Positions 7,667 through 17,791 of a stretch of 38,251 bases of DNA are shown piece by piece. The DNA is taken from NCBI GenBank assembly GCA_017479555.1, contig JAFVCB010000014.1, positions 1 to 38,251 on the forward strand, read 5' to 3'. This DNA is from Bacteroidaceae bacterium (GTDB lineage Bacteria; Bacteroidota; Bacteroidia; Bacteroidales; Bacteroidaceae). The notes beneath the pieces are model-generated. The model did no database searches and was not told the DNA's origin. It was given only the letters and a program-made list of their open reading frames with translations. The first letter of the stretch is position 1, and the number at the start of each line of letters is the position of its first letter. Both the position numbers and the translations under genes were made by a program.

Positions 7667-8947
7667 ATGATGACCTTGTTCACACACCCCACCCTCCTCT
7701 GCTGCAAACGCTGTCTGCGTAGTGCTTTCCTTGCACTCGTACTTTGCCTATCGACAGCCCTTGCCGCCCAGGAGAGCAGGACGCAGTCGGCAAGGCCTTT
7801 GGAATCCTCTGCAGCGCACCAGCAGCAAGAGCCCGATACGCTCTTAGCCTCGTTCATTACCTGTGGACCAGGCGACGAGAGCTACGAACTCTATGGTCAC
7901 ACGGCGATACGTCTGCGCAGCAAGCACGGGGGCGAAGACGTGGTGTACAACTACGGGTATTTCAATTTTCGACAGCCGCACTTCGTATGGCACTTCGTAT
8001 TGGGCGAGACAGACTATTCCCTGCGCACCATGTCGTGGGAGCGTTTCTACACCATTTACACCGAAGAGGGACGCTGGATAGACGAACAGCTACTCGACCT
8101 TTCGCCCGAAGAGACGGCGCGCCTCGCCGAGGCACTGACGCAAAACGAGTGGGAGGCGATGGTGGGCGGTTGGACGTATCGCTACAACTACCTCACCGAC
8201 AACTGCACCACACGCGCCATAGACCAAATCCTATCAGCCATCGACGGCACACTGGTACTTCCCGAGACCGCTCCCACCACCTATCGCACGGCCTTACATC
8301 GCTACACTGCAGGTCATGCTTGGGCGCAGTTTGGTAACGACATGCTTCTCGGTGCGGGATGCGACGTGGACATCGACACCGAAGGTCAACTCTTCCTGCC
8401 TCTTGATGCCGAAGCCTTGCTGCAAGCCTCACAGGTGAAGCGCAACGATGGTACACAACGACCATTGATCAAATCGCAAACACGCGTGGCCAACCTGCCC
8501 GATAAGCCTGCCGACACGCGTATACCACCCATCGTATGGGTCAGCGCGTTGCTCGTATTGACCATAAGCCTCACGCTCTGGGAGCACAAGCAGCGGCGCA
8601 CTGCGTGGGGCTACGATGTATTGCTATTGACCACACAGGGACTTGCAGGATGCATCATTGCCTTCATGCTCACCGTCAGCCAACACCCTACGGTAGATTC
8701 CAATCTGCTCATCTCGTGGCTCAACCCTCTTCCGCTCATTGTTCTATGGCCTGTAGTGAGCGCATTTAGGCGCAAGCGCATATCGCGCTACTTTATCCTA
8801 CAAATCGCCATGACGAGCATCTTTTTCTTCATCGCCATCGCCCAATTACAGCAGTTTCCTGTAGAGACCTATGTTTTGGCACTGTGTTTGCTGATAAGAG
8901 CCGTGTGGCATACCATGCGCCGCGAAACTTCGCGCACATCGGCCTAA
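7667..8947 (+). CDS. DUF4105 integral membrane protein
   Basis: A 426-residue protein. The start is ATG 7667 (or the next codon, 7670); the in-frame TTG at 7658 lies inside the promoter. A signal sequence (residues about 10-35, ending near LAAQ) leads into an exported DUF4105 domain with the conserved SYELYGHTAIRL and YNYGYFNFRQPHFVWHFVLG blocks and NYLTDNCTTRAID, which looks like an active-site-type Asn-Cys-Thr cluster. The C-terminal 150 residues form five membrane helices. DUF4105 proteins are widespread in Bacteroidetes and have no established function. The His (GH) and Cys (DNC) are reminiscent of a papain-like/NlpC arrangement, which is my inference. Confidence 0.82.
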   Translation: MMTLFTHPTLLCCKRCLRSAFLALVLCLSTALAAQESRTQSARPLESSAAHQQQEPDTLLASFITCGPGDESYELYGHTAIRLRSKHGGEDVVYNYGYFNFRQPHFVWHFVLGETDYSLRTMSWERFYTIYTEEGRWIDEQLLDLSPEETARLAEALTQNEWEAMVGGWTYRYNYLTDNCTTRAIDQILSAIDGTLVLPETAPTTYRTALHRYTAGHAWAQFGNDMLLGAGCDVDIDTEGQLFLPLDAEALLQASQVKRNDGTQRPLIKSQTRVANLPDKPADTRIPPIVWVSALLVLTISLTLWEHKQRRTAWGYDVLLLTTQGLAGCIIAFMLTVSQHPTVDSNLLISWLNPLPLIVLWPVVSAFRRKRISRYFILQIAMTSIFFFIAIAQLQQFPVETYVLALCLLIRAVWHTMRRETSRTSA

Positions 8948-8997
8948 GCCCCGCCCTACCCTACCTCGACAAATCATTTATCGCATCACCTAAGTAT

Positions 8998-10602
8998 ATG
9001 ACATCCCCCGCGCACCACTCCCACCGCAGCTCGCTATGGCTCAAACTGCTCACAGCGATGACCGCCCTCGGCGTGCTACCCGTTACGACGGCTAACGCAC
9101 AGCGCGATGGAGTGCCGCGCCTTGTGGTGAGCATCTTCGTAGACCAACTGCGAAGCGATTACATGCAAGCCTTCCTGCCCCTGTATGGCAACGACGGACT
9201 GCGGCGACTCCTGCAAGAAGGGAGGATATATACACAAGCCGAATACCCTCACGCCAATGCCGACCGCGCAGCATCGGCGGCCACAGTATCTACAGGCGCT
9301 GTGCCCTCCGACCATGGCATCGTGGCTATGGAATGGCTCGACAGAGAGACACTGCGCCCCGTAGGTTGCGTGGACGACAAGACCGTGCAAGGTGTGGGTT
9401 CACTCGCACCAGCCTCACCCGTGAAGCTCCTTGTCACCACCGTGGGCGACGAACTCAAAGTGGCCACACAGGGCGGAGCGATGGTCTATGCCCTGTCTCC
9501 CTTTCGCGAGACGGCCATATTCACAGGCGGACATGCTGCCGACGGGGCATACTGGATAGACGAAACCACAGGCCGATGGTGCACCAGCACATACTACGGC
9601 CCGCTACCCTCATGGCTTTCCTACCGCAACGGGGAGTCGAAATTAGCGAACCAGCAGGGACAGCTCTGGCAACCCTCCAATCCTCACGTAGGAACGTTCA
9701 GCTACTATCTTTCGCGCGGTGTGCGCGAGCCTTTCTCGCATCGATTTGAAGGTATGCGTGCCGCACGCGAGATGCTCACCACTGCACTGGTCAACGACGA
9801 GATGGCGGCTGCGGCGCAGCTGTGTATAGAGCAGAGTCGCATCGGTGCAGACGAGACACCCGACCTTTTGGCCTTGACGCTCTACGCAGGCAGCTATCTG
9901 CATCGCCCGATTAACGATGCGGCGATGGAGTTGCAAGACACCTATGTTCGCTTAGACCAAGCCATAGCCACCATACTCAAAGCCGTTGAGAAAAAAGTAG
10001 GGTTGGAACGCGCCCTCATCGTTCTCACATCATCGGGTACCAGCGAAGAAACGGCGGGAGACCTGTCTGCCTATCGCATTCCCTCAGGCACATTCGATGC
10101 CGAGCGCGCGATGGGACTACTCAATATGTACTTGGCTGCCCTACATGGTACGGGCAAATACGTATTGGCCGTCGCTGGCACACAATTCTACTTCGACCGG
10201 AAACTCATCGAAGACAAGGCACTCACGCTGTCCTCTGTGCTCGACGAGTCGGCAGACTTCTTGCAACAACTCTCGGGCATCAAAGATGTCTACACCTCTG
10301 CACGACTGATACAAGGCGCATGGACACCTGGCATTAGTGCCTATCGGGCGGCTTACCACACCGACCGAAGTGGCGACCTGCGCATCGTGCTGAGTCCTGG
10401 TTGGGGGCTAAAGAACAGCACTTCCCAGCAGTTGCAGCGCGAAGGGTTTGTGCCATTCCCCATCATCTTCTTGGGCAGTCTCACCACCAAAGGCACTATA
10501 GCCACACCTGTGAGTACCGACCACATCGCGCCGACCATCAGCGAGGCCATACGCATCAGAGCGCCCAATGCCTGTGCAGCAAAACCTTTGGCACTGCAAT
10601 AG
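8998..10602 (+). CDS. alkaline-phosphatase-fold protein, apparently catalytically dead
   Basis: A 534-residue exported protein; the start at MTSPAHHSHRSS was chosen because the open frame before it overlaps the DUF4105 gene, and a signal peptide ends near TANAQ. The fold is that of PafA/nucleotide-pyrophosphatase-type alkaline phosphatases: VVSIFVDQLRSDYM (D49), TVSTGAVPSDHGIVAMEW, TGGHAADGAYWID and RSGDLRIVLSPGW all align by eye. The catalytic parts do not. The segment before STG (residues 85-98) lacks a clear nucleophilic Thr. The usual D-x-x-x-H block reads LYAGSYLH (296-302), the T-A-D-H block reads TSSGTS (344-349), and the last metal His is replaced near STSQQLQ (474-480). It lies 62 nt before secA. 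It probably binds rather than hydrolyses. Confidence 0.8.
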   Translation: MTSPAHHSHRSSLWLKLLTAMTALGVLPVTTANAQRDGVPRLVVSIFVDQLRSDYMQAFLPLYGNDGLRRLLQEGRIYTQAEYPHANADRAASAATVSTGAVPSDHGIVAMEWLDRETLRPVGCVDDKTVQGVGSLAPASPVKLLVTTVGDELKVATQGGAMVYALSPFRETAIFTGGHAADGAYWIDETTGRWCTSTYYGPLPSWLSYRNGESKLANQQGQLWQPSNPHVGTFSYYLSRGVREPFSHRFEGMRAAREMLTTALVNDEMAAAAQLCIEQSRIGADETPDLLALTLYAGSYLHRPINDAAMELQDTYVRLDQAIATILKAVEKKVGLERALIVLTSSGTSEETAGDLSAYRIPSGTFDAERAMGLLNMYLAALHGTGKYVLAVAGTQFYFDRKLIEDKALTLSSVLDESADFLQQLSGIKDVYTSARLIQGAWTPGISAYRAAYHTDRSGDLRIVLSPGWGLKNSTSQQLQREGFVPFPIIFLGSLTTKGTIATPVSTDHIAPTISEAIRIRAPNACAAKPLALQ

Positions 10603-10664
10603 GCCACGACAACAAACTGACAAGATTTTACACAAACAAGGATAACACATACTGAATCTAAGAT

Positions 10665-13600
10665 ATGAACTTCAACAACTTTCTGAGCAAACTATTTGGC
10701 AATAAATCGCAACGCGACATGAAAGCCATACAGCCTTGGGTAGAGAAAATCAAAGCCGCCTACCCTGCCATCGAAGCTCTCGACAACAATGCCCTACGCC
10801 AGCGCACCGCTGAGATACGTCAGGACATACAAGATAGCGCACAAGACCTGCGCGAAAAAATCAACGAAATACGCGAGAAGATAACCGACACACCTATCGA
10901 AGACCGCGAGCCTCTCTTCAACCGCATCGACAAGATTGAGAAAGACATTCTCGAACGCTTCGAAGAAAAACTCACAGAGCATCTGCCCGAGGTTTTCTCC
11001 ATCGTGAAAGAAACGGCGCGTCGCTTCACCGAGAACGTAGAAATCGTTGTCGCTGCCACCGACTTCGACCGCGACCTCGCTGCCACACACGACTTTGTGC
11101 GCATAGACGGTGAGCATGCCATCTATCAGAACCACTGGATAGCGGGTGGTAACGAAGTGACTTGGGACATGGTACACTACGATGTGCAGCTATTTGGCGG
11201 CGTAGTACTCCATCAAGGTAAGATTGCCGAGATGGCTACTGGTGAGGGAAAAACATTGGTGGCCACCCTACCCGTATTCCTTAACGCACTGACTGGCAAC
11301 GGTGTTCACGTCGTGACCGTGAACGACTATCTGGCTAAGCGCGACAGCGAATGGATGGGGCCGCTATATATGTTCCACGGACTTAGCGTAGACTGCATAG
11401 ACAAGCACGAGCCCAACTCAGATGCCCGTCGCAAGGCCTACAATGCCGACATCACATTCGGTACGAACAATGAGTTTGGTTTCGACTACCTGCGCGACAA
11501 CATGGCGCTCTCGCCCAAAGATTTGGTGCAACGTCGTCACAACTACGCCATTGTCGATGAGGTGGACAGCGTATTGATAGACGATGCGCGTACACCGCTT
11601 ATCATCAGCGGTCCTGTGCCAAAAGGAGACGACCAGTATTTTGAAGAATATCAAGGACTGGTAGAACGCCTCGTAGCCACACAGCGACAGCTCGCCACGA
11701 ACTACCTCGCAGAGGCTAAGAAACTCATCGCCAGCGACAACAAGGAGGAAAAAGAGCAAGGCTTCTTGCAACTCTTCCGCAGCCACAAAGCCCTTCCCAA
11801 GAATCGTCCGCTCATCAAGTTCCTCTCTGAGCAAGGCATCAAGACGGGTATGCTCAAGACGGAAGAAATCTATATGGAGAACAACAATCGTCGCATGCCA
11901 GAAGCCACCGACCCGCTCTACTTTGTGGTAGACGAGAAGCAACGCAGCGTAGACCTTACCGACAAGGGCAATGCATGGTTGGCACAACAGGTGAAAGACG
12001 AACAGCTCTTCGTCTTGCCCGATATCACGGCTGCCATGTCGGCGCTCGAAGCCGATGCTTCGCTCAGCGACGAAGAACGTCTTAAGCGCAAGGATGAGCT
12101 ATTCAACGACTATGCCGTCAAGAGCGAACGCGTACACACCATATTGCAACTGCTCAAAGCCTACACGATGTTCAACAAGGACGAGGACTACGTGGTGATG
12201 GACGGCGCAGTCAAGATTGTAGACGAGCAGACAGGTCGTATTATGGAGGGGCGTCGCTGGAGCGACGGTTTGCATCAAGCAGTAGAAGCTAAGGAGCACG
12301 TGAAGGTTGAAGCCGCAACACAAACCTTTGCTACAATTACGCTGCAAAACTACTTCCGCATGTACCACAAACTCTCGGGTATGACAGGTACAGCCTCCAC
12401 CGAAGCGGGTGAGTTCTGGAATATATACAAACTCGACGTGGTAGAAATCCCGACCAATAAGCCCGTCATTCGTAACGACATGAACGACCGCGTATATCGC
12501 ACCAAACGCGAGAAATACAATGCCGTCATTGCCGAGATAGAAGAGATGATTGCACAAGGGCGTCCTGTACTTGTAGGCACCACCAGTGTGGAAGTCAGCG
12601 AACTGCTTAGCAAAATGCTCTCGCTACGCAAGATTGCACACAACGTGCTCAACGCTAAGCTCCACCAACAAGAGGCAGGTGTCGTAGCACAAGCTGGACA
12701 GAAAGGTATGGTGACCATCGCCACCAACATGGCAGGACGCGGTACGGACATCAAGCTCAGTCCCGAGGTTAAAGAAGCAGGAGGACTGGCCATCATCGGT
12801 ACAGAACGCCACGAGAGCCGTCGTGTAGACCGCCAGCTACGCGGTCGTGCTGGACGTCAGGGCGACCCAGGTAGCAGTGTGTTCTTCGTCAGTCTGGAAG
12901 ACAACTTGATGCGCCTTTTTGCCAGCGAGCGCATCGCCAAAATTATGGACCGTTTAGGTTTCAAAGAAGGCGATGTCATCGAGCACAAGATGATTAACAA
13001 CAGCATAGAACGCGCCCAGAAAAAAGTGGAAGAGAACCACTTCGGTGTGCGCAAACGCTTGTTGGAATACGACGACGTGATGAACAAACAACGTACCGTA
13101 GTCTATGAACGTCGTCGCCACGCCTTGATGGGCGAACGTATCGGCATGGACATTGCCAATATGATATGGGAGCAGGTGGTATCTATCATAGAGACTGGCG
13201 GATGGCAGAGCCAACGCGACACGTTCCTCTCCACCTTTGCCATGGAGATACCCTACACCGAAGCAGAATTTGAGGAAAAGAGCCGCGACGAACTCTATGA
13301 GCGTACATTCCAACTGGCCATGGAGAACCTCAAACGACGCACTGAAGCTCTCGCCGAGACGGCCAACCGTGTGATACACCCTTACTACGAGGCAGAAGGC
13401 GAGCGTTTCGAGTTCGTGGTAATTCCCGTGAGCGACGGTAAGATGGTATATCACATTCGTACGAACTTCAAGGAAGCTTACGAAACAGCATGTACCAGTG
13501 TCATTCGCGACTACGAGAAGACCATCTTGCTTAGAAACATAGACATGTCGTGGCAAGAAAACCTGCGCAACTTGGACGAGCTACGCCACAGCGTACAAAA

Positions 13601-13979
13601 CGCCAGCTATGAGCAGAAAGACCCGCTGCTCATCTTCAAACTCGAGAGTGTGAAGTATTTCGATGCCATGGTAGAGGAGTGCAACACCAACAGCATTTCA
13701 AGTTTGATGCGCGGAGCTATACCTCAACAGCCTGGTCAAGAGCAAAGCGTACAGGAAGCAGGCGAAGAAGTTCGTGCCAAGCGTAACTACACCGAAAGCA
13801 AACAGGGTTCTGAAGTGAGCAGCCAGACAGAAGCACAACGCGCCGCAGCGGGCAACGACACGCGCGGTCGTCAACCCTCACAACCCATTGTCAAAGAAAA
13901 GCTTCCTGGACGAAACGACCCATGTCCGTGTGGTAGTGGCAAGAAGTTTAAGCATTGTCACGGACGTGGCATTGTTTAA
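10665..13979 (+). CDS. secA: protein translocase ATPase SecA
   Basis: Motor ATPase that drives preproteins through SecYEG. At 1104 residues it has the long Bacteroidetes form, with extra segments before nucleotide-binding domain 1 (about 50-165) and within it (about 330-440). Walker A is GEGKT (193-197), Walker B is [16 protein letters not shown], and domain 2 carries [30 protein letters not shown] and [16 protein letters not shown]. The C-terminus ends in a SEC-C zinc motif, [14 protein letters not shown], used for SecB or lipid contact. It stands 62 nt after the phosphatase-like gene; a stem-loop follows the stop. Confidence 0.98.
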   Translation: MNFNNFLSKLFGNKSQRDMKAIQPWVEKIKAAYPAIEALDNNALRQRTAEIRQDIQDSAQDLREKINEIREKITDTPIEDREPLFNRIDKIEKDILERFEEKLTEHLPEVFSIVKETARRFTENVEIVVAATDFDRDLAATHDFVRIDGEHAIYQNHWIAGGNEVTWDMVHYDVQLFGGVVLHQGKIAEMATGEGKTLVATLPVFLNALTGNGVHVVTVNDYLAKRDSEWMGPLYMFHGLSVDCIDKHEPNSDARRKAYNADITFGTNNEFGFDYLRDNMALSPKDLVQRRHNYAIVDEVDSVLIDDARTPLIISGPVPKGDDQYFEEYQGLVERLVATQRQLATNYLAEAKKLIASDNKEEKEQGFLQLFRSHKALPKNRPLIKFLSEQGIKTGMLKTEEIYMENNNRRMPEATDPLYFVVDEKQRSVDLTDKGNAWLAQQVKDEQLFVLPDITAAMSALEADASLSDEERLKRKDELFNDYAVKSERVHTILQLLKAYTMFNKDEDYVVMDGAVKIVDEQTGRIMEGRRWSDGLHQAVEAKEHVKVEAATQTFATITLQNYFRMYHKLSGMTGTASTEAGEFWNIYKLDVVEIPTNKPVIRNDMNDRVYRTKREKYNAVIAEIEEMIAQGRPVLVGTTSVEVSELLSKMLSLRKIAHNVLNAKLHQQEAGVVAQAGQKGMVTIATNMAGRGTDIKLSPEVKEAGGLAIIGTERHESRRVDRQLRGRAGRQGDPGSSVFFVSLEDNLMRLFASERIAKIMDRLGFKEGDVIEHKMINNSIERAQKKVEENHFGVRKRLLEYDDVMNKQRTVVYERRRHALMGERIGMDIANMIWEQVVSIIETGGWQSQRDTFLSTFAMEIPYTEAEFEEKSRDELYERTFQLAMENLKRRTEALAETANRVIHPYYEAEGERFEFVVIPVSDGKMVYHIRTNFKEAYETACTSVIRDYEKTILLRNIDMSWQENLRNLDELRHSVQNASYEQKDPLLIFKLESVKYFDAMVEECNTNSISSLMRGAIPQQPGQEQSVQEAGEEVRAKRNYTESKQGSEVSSQTEAQRAAAGNDTRGRQPSQPIVKEKLPGRNDPCPCGSGKKFKHCHGRGIV

Positions 13980-13998
13980 GAAAGTATATGCTACATCG

Positions 13999-14033
13999 CT
14001 TAGTAGTCTTGACTAAGCCTCAAGGCTACTAAG
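13999..14033 (+). terminator. stem-loop after secA, no T-run
   Basis: A 14-bp stem (CTTAGTAGTCTTGA with TCAAGGCTACTAAG, one wobble) closes a 7-nt loop 19 nt after the secA stop. No T-run follows, so it may stabilise the 3' end or act as a factor-dependent terminator. Confidence 0.5.
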
Positions 14034-14212
14034 CATGAGCTATTCTTACGTTCGTTTCACAGACTTTTTCTTGCCAAGGCAAAGCCTAAACAAGTTTCGC
14101 TTTGCTCTTCTGGCTTAACGAAAAAAGTTCGTCCATTTCAGCATGGACGTACCGCATGATAATGAATGCATACGCATATCGTTGAGCATAGAGAATAGCT
14201 CAATAAACTTAG

Positions 14213-15436
14213 ATGAACATGAGAGCCAAGATTTTATCTATCATAGCCCTAACCATTTGCATCAACCTTCAGGCTCAAGCACAGGTAGACTCGCTGATGC
14301 AGGTGTACGACTTTGCGGGAGCAGCACGCCTACTGCGTACGCAAATAAACAAAGCCCGCAATGCAGGAGAGCCTGTAGCGACACTCCAAGAACGTCTGCG
14401 CCAAGCCGAAATGGGTGAGCGTATGTTGCCAGCCACAGAGCAGGTTGTGTTTCTTGACAGCATAGTGATGCCAGCTGAGAGTGTACTCTCAAAAATAAGA
14501 CTGACTTCGCACGCAGGTCGACTGATGGCGGTGAGAGACTTCTTCGGGCAAGACTATCCACAGGGTTTTACGGGACAAGGCACCATGTATATCGGAGACT
14601 ATGGCGACCGCATCTTTCTCTCCCAAGCTGACAGTACGGGGCTGCACAAACTGCACCAATCGCGCCTGTTGGGAGGTACATGGAGCGCACCACAATTGTT
14701 GCCTGGACTGGAAAACACCATTGACACGCAGGACTTCCCCTTTGCCCTTCCCGATGGTCAAACACTTTATTTTGCAGCAAGTGGAGAACAGTCCTTAGGT
14801 GGTTATGACATTTTTGTGACACGCTACGATGCTGACCAAGGACGGTATCTCAAACCCGCTCACTTAGGTTTCCCCTTCAACAGCACGGCTAACGACTATC
14901 TCTACATCATAGACGAGGCAGCGGGTGTGGGCTATTTCATTAGCGACAGAAATCAGCCCACAGGTTATGTGTGCCTTTATGCCTTCATTCCCAACACCAC
15001 GCACGACATCTATATGCTCTCTGCAGAAAATGCAGACAGCGTTCGCAGAGCCGCACGCATTGCATCCATTCAAGAGTTAGGGGCAGAGAGCGAGCAAGCA
15101 CTTGCTGCAAGACGTAAGGCCAACAAGGCACTTTCAGCCAGTTATGCTGCCCAGCAAACACCGATATACATCGTCATAGACGACAACCACGTGTACACAC
15201 AGCCTACACAGCTCAAGAACGAAACTGCGGCACGTATAGCCACCGAGTACGTCAATCGCCAGCGCGAACTCATCGCGTTGGAGCAAGAGATAGAGGCCGC
15301 ACGTGAGAACTATGTCGCTATGCCAAGCCAAGAGGTAGGCTCACAAATCCTTGCCTTGGAACAACGCATTGACAACCTACGAAACACCATACATCGCCTA
15401 AGCATTAACATGCGCAAAGCTGAATTAGGCGAATAA
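14213..15436 (+). CDS. exported PD40 beta-propeller-like protein with coiled C-terminus
   Basis: A 407-residue protein with a signal peptide (MNMRAKILSIIALTICINLQ, cleavage near AQAQ). Residues about 25-60 are helical and TPR-like (MQVYDFAGAARLLRTQINKA). Residues about 100-265 hold PD40/TolB-like blades, for example the DTQDFPFALPDGQTLYFAAS and GGYDIFVTRYD blocks and VGYFISDRN. The C-terminal 120 residues are charged, helical and probably coiled coil (RELIALEQEIEAA, LALEQRIDNLR). This layout recalls periplasmic PD40 proteins near OmpA or type IX secretion parts in Bacteroidetes, but no OmpA domain is present. It is 21 nt from the downstream phosphorylase gene, suggesting one transcript. Function unknown. 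Confidence 0.75.
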   Translation: MNMRAKILSIIALTICINLQAQAQVDSLMQVYDFAGAARLLRTQINKARNAGEPVATLQERLRQAEMGERMLPATEQVVFLDSIVMPAESVLSKIRLTSHAGRLMAVRDFFGQDYPQGFTGQGTMYIGDYGDRIFLSQADSTGLHKLHQSRLLGGTWSAPQLLPGLENTIDTQDFPFALPDGQTLYFAASGEQSLGGYDIFVTRYDADQGRYLKPAHLGFPFNSTANDYLYIIDEAAGVGYFISDRNQPTGYVCLYAFIPNTTHDIYMLSAENADSVRRAARIASIQELGAESEQALAARRKANKALSASYAAQQTPIYIVIDDNHVYTQPTQLKNETAARIATEYVNRQRELIALEQEIEAARENYVAMPSQEVGSQILALEQRIDNLRNTIHRLSINMRKAELGE

Positions 15437-15457
15437 CATACCTTTACTTACTATACT

Positions 15458-16336
15458 ATGAAGAACTATTTTCCACCCTCAGAGCTCATCATCAATTCTG
15501 ATGGTAGCATATTCCACCTCCACGTTGTACCAGAGGCTTTGGCCGACAAGGTGATACTCGTCGGAGATCCTGGACGTGTAGAGACCATCGCGAAGCATTT
15601 TGAGACACGCGAGTTTGAAGTAGAGAACCGAGAATTCCATACCGTGACTGGTACATTCGAGGGTAAGCGCATCACGGTGATAAGCACAGGCATAGGATGC
15701 GATAACATCGACATCGTATTGAACGAGATTGATGCGTTGGCTAACATTGACTTTGAGACCCGTCAGGTTAAACCCACGCTGCGAAGCCTTGACATCGTGC
15801 GCATTGGCACCTGTGGAGGATTACAAGAATTTACACCAGAAGGTACATTTATTGCTTCAGAGAAGAGCATCGGATTTGATGGTTTGCTCAACTTCTATGC
15901 AGGGCGTGACAACGTCTGCGACCTCGACTGTGAAGCTGCTTTCAGAGAAACGATGAAATGGACAGGAAATCAGTGTATCGCCTACCCATACGTCGCACAA
16001 GCCAGCCAAGTACTCTTAGACCGCATTGCCAAAGAAGATATGGTACGTGGCATCACGATTGCTTGTGGAGGATTCTTCGGTCCACAAGGACGTGAACTCC
16101 GCATACCATTGGCAGACCCACAGCAGAACGAGAAGATTCAGGATTTCGAACATCAAGGGTTGCGCATCACTAATTTCGAGATGGAGAGCAGTGCTGTGGC
16201 AGGTCTATCCTCCTTGATGGGACACAAGGCACTTACTGTTTGCATGGTCATAGCCAATAGAGTAGCTGGACGTGCCAACACCAACTACAAAGGCTCGATA
16301 GACAACCTCATCCGTATCGTACTGGAACGCATCTGA
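15458..16336 (+). CDS. udp: uridine phosphorylase-type nucleoside phosphorylase
   Basis: A 292-residue cytoplasmic enzyme of the PNP/UDP family that splits nucleosides with phosphate to base and ribose 1-phosphate. Phosphate-site Arg is in ILVGDPGRVE and the second phosphate motif is IVRIGTCGGLQ. The nucleoside site has FEMESSAVAGLSSLMGHKAL with the Glu-Met-Glu that contacts the ribose. The STGIGCDNIDIVLNEIDAL block is typical of the Bacteroidetes uridine phosphorylase-like branch. Substrate choice between uridine and other nucleosides cannot be settled by eye. A perfect hairpin ends the transcript. Confidence 0.88.
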   Translation: MKNYFPPSELIINSDGSIFHLHVVPEALADKVILVGDPGRVETIAKHFETREFEVENREFHTVTGTFEGKRITVISTGIGCDNIDIVLNEIDALANIDFETRQVKPTLRSLDIVRIGTCGGLQEFTPEGTFIASEKSIGFDGLLNFYAGRDNVCDLDCEAAFRETMKWTGNQCIAYPYVAQASQVLLDRIAKEDMVRGITIACGGFFGPQGRELRIPLADPQQNEKIQDFEHQGLRITNFEMESSAVAGLSSLMGHKALTVCMVIANRVAGRANTNYKGSIDNLIRIVLERI

Positions 16337-16402
16337 TTTGAGGATAGCGCCGCGTTTTACCCATAATCAGCCATGAGGGGTAAAACCATCTATCTACACC
16401 TC

Positions 16403-16446
16403 AACAACGTTCCCGCTGCACAGAAGAATGCAGCGGGAACGTTGTT
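16403..16446. terminator. perfect 18-bp hairpin between convergent genes
   Basis: Arms 16403-16420 and 16429-16446 are fully complementary around an 8-nt loop. The hairpin lies 66 nt after udp and 34 nt after the lytic transglycosylase gene (minus strand), so it can serve both. The T content on either side is modest. Confidence 0.8.
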
Positions 16447-16480
16447 ATATATATAATATGGTATAACTCAAGTGAAGGAG

Positions 16481-17791
16481 TTAAGGTGTAGTATCTCCTT
16501 GAACTCGTAAGAGACGCGGATCGTTAGGGCCAAGGATTGTTGTACCCTGCGTAAAACGATTGGCGCGCGAGCTCGACGGTTTGGGATGCGGACGCGTGCC
16601 AGTAGCTATTTGCTGAGCAGACACACGCCCCTCCGCTGCAAGGCTATCCACCGCATTGGCATCGCCAGGAAAGGAGGGAATGAGCGTCGGCAAATGCCCC
16701 ACATATTGCTCCCAGCGACGCAACACCTTGATGACATGCATCACGGGTTCTTCGCCTATCATCACTCCATACTTCACTATTGGGTCACGATAGCCCGAAG
16801 CATTAGAGAGCTTCAGACAATACGAACTGACGTTTTGCCAAAGGCGAGCATCGCGGCCATCCTTGCGACAGAGAGATTGGGCATCGCGCACATGACCTAA
16901 TCCACAATCATAAGCTGCTACCACAAACTTCAAACGCTCATATCGGTCTGGAATGTCAGAGAATTCTGAAAGAAGATCTTTCAAATGCTTCGTGGCTACA
17001 TCCACGTTTTGTCGAGGTTCAAGAAAATCGGATATACCATACTGTGCAGCAGTCTTTTCCATCACTTGCATCAGTCCTCGCGCACCCGCACCACTTACTG
17101 CATTGGGGTCAAAGCCACTCTCTTCATACGATAGCGCCGCTATGAAGTGCCAATCGAGATTTAGCGACCGTGCAGCGCGCTTGAAGTGTTCATCATAGAT
17201 AGATATGATATCTTTCTCTAAACTGATGTAAGGAGACTGTTCGTTTTTGCGCACCAAACAGCGTTGGCGCAAAAAACTAAAAAGACGTTGTTCCACACTG
17301 TCACACAGTGCGGAAGTTCCCCATTCGCTCAGCAACTGCTGTAGGCCAACAGCTCCTTGACGTACAGCCCACTGTTTGCCAGTCACTTCATCATAGGGGG
17401 CAGAAGGCGTTACAGGAAGCGTGTCCCAAGTAGCACTATCAAGCCATAGCGCATAGACATCTATATCGCTGCTGTGCAAATAATCCATATACTCAGCCGT
17501 GTCTGCAGCCACTTCCATACGTAGTCGTACCCCAAGATATCGAGCCAAGCTATCGGCCAAAGCATATTGCAGCCCTATGATGGTATCTTCGAAAGCAGTA
17601 TAAGTATCTGCTCCCTCAAGCGTAGCTACTACAATTTCGCCTGCTTCTAAAATGCTGTCCAAATCATATACAGGGTGCAACGCGGAAAGAGAATCGGTAC
17701 GAGACGAGGGCGAGGCTGCTTTGTCGCCTCCACAACCATAAAGCAGTGATAGGCACAATATCAAAGCAAAAAACAACAGACGTTTCATCAT
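16481..17791 (-). CDS. MltF-like lytic transglycosylase lipoprotein
   Basis: A 436-residue murein-cleaving lipoprotein. The start at MMKRLLFFALILCLSLLYGC gives a lipoprotein signal with Cys20 as the lipidation site; the 25 codons upstream are not signal-like. Residues about 45-165 resemble the first lobe of a solute-binding (SBP_bac_3) domain as in MltF, but the second lobe looks mostly missing. The SLT domain (about 205-345) has catalytic Glu224 in AALSYEESGFDPNAVS and the GARGLMQVMEKTA block. A Pro/Ser/Arg-rich tail of about 50 residues ends the protein. It is transcribed alone, convergent with udp. Confidence 0.85.
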   Translation of the reverse strand: MMKRLLFFALILCLSLLYGCGGDKAASPSSRTDSLSALHPVYDLDSILEAGEIVVATLEGADTYTAFEDTIIGLQYALADSLARYLGVRLRMEVAADTAEYMDYLHSSDIDVYALWLDSATWDTLPVTPSAPYDEVTGKQWAVRQGAVGLQQLLSEWGTSALCDSVEQRLFSFLRQRCLVRKNEQSPYISLEKDIISIYDEHFKRAARSLNLDWHFIAALSYEESGFDPNAVSGAGARGLMQVMEKTAAQYGISDFLEPRQNVDVATKHLKDLLSEFSDIPDRYERLKFVVAAYDCGLGHVRDAQSLCRKDGRDARLWQNVSSYCLKLSNASGYRDPIVKYGVMIGEEPVMHVIKVLRRWEQYVGHLPTLIPSFPGDANAVDSLAAEGRVSAQQIATGTRPHPKPSSSRANRFTQGTTILGPNDPRLLRVQGDTTP

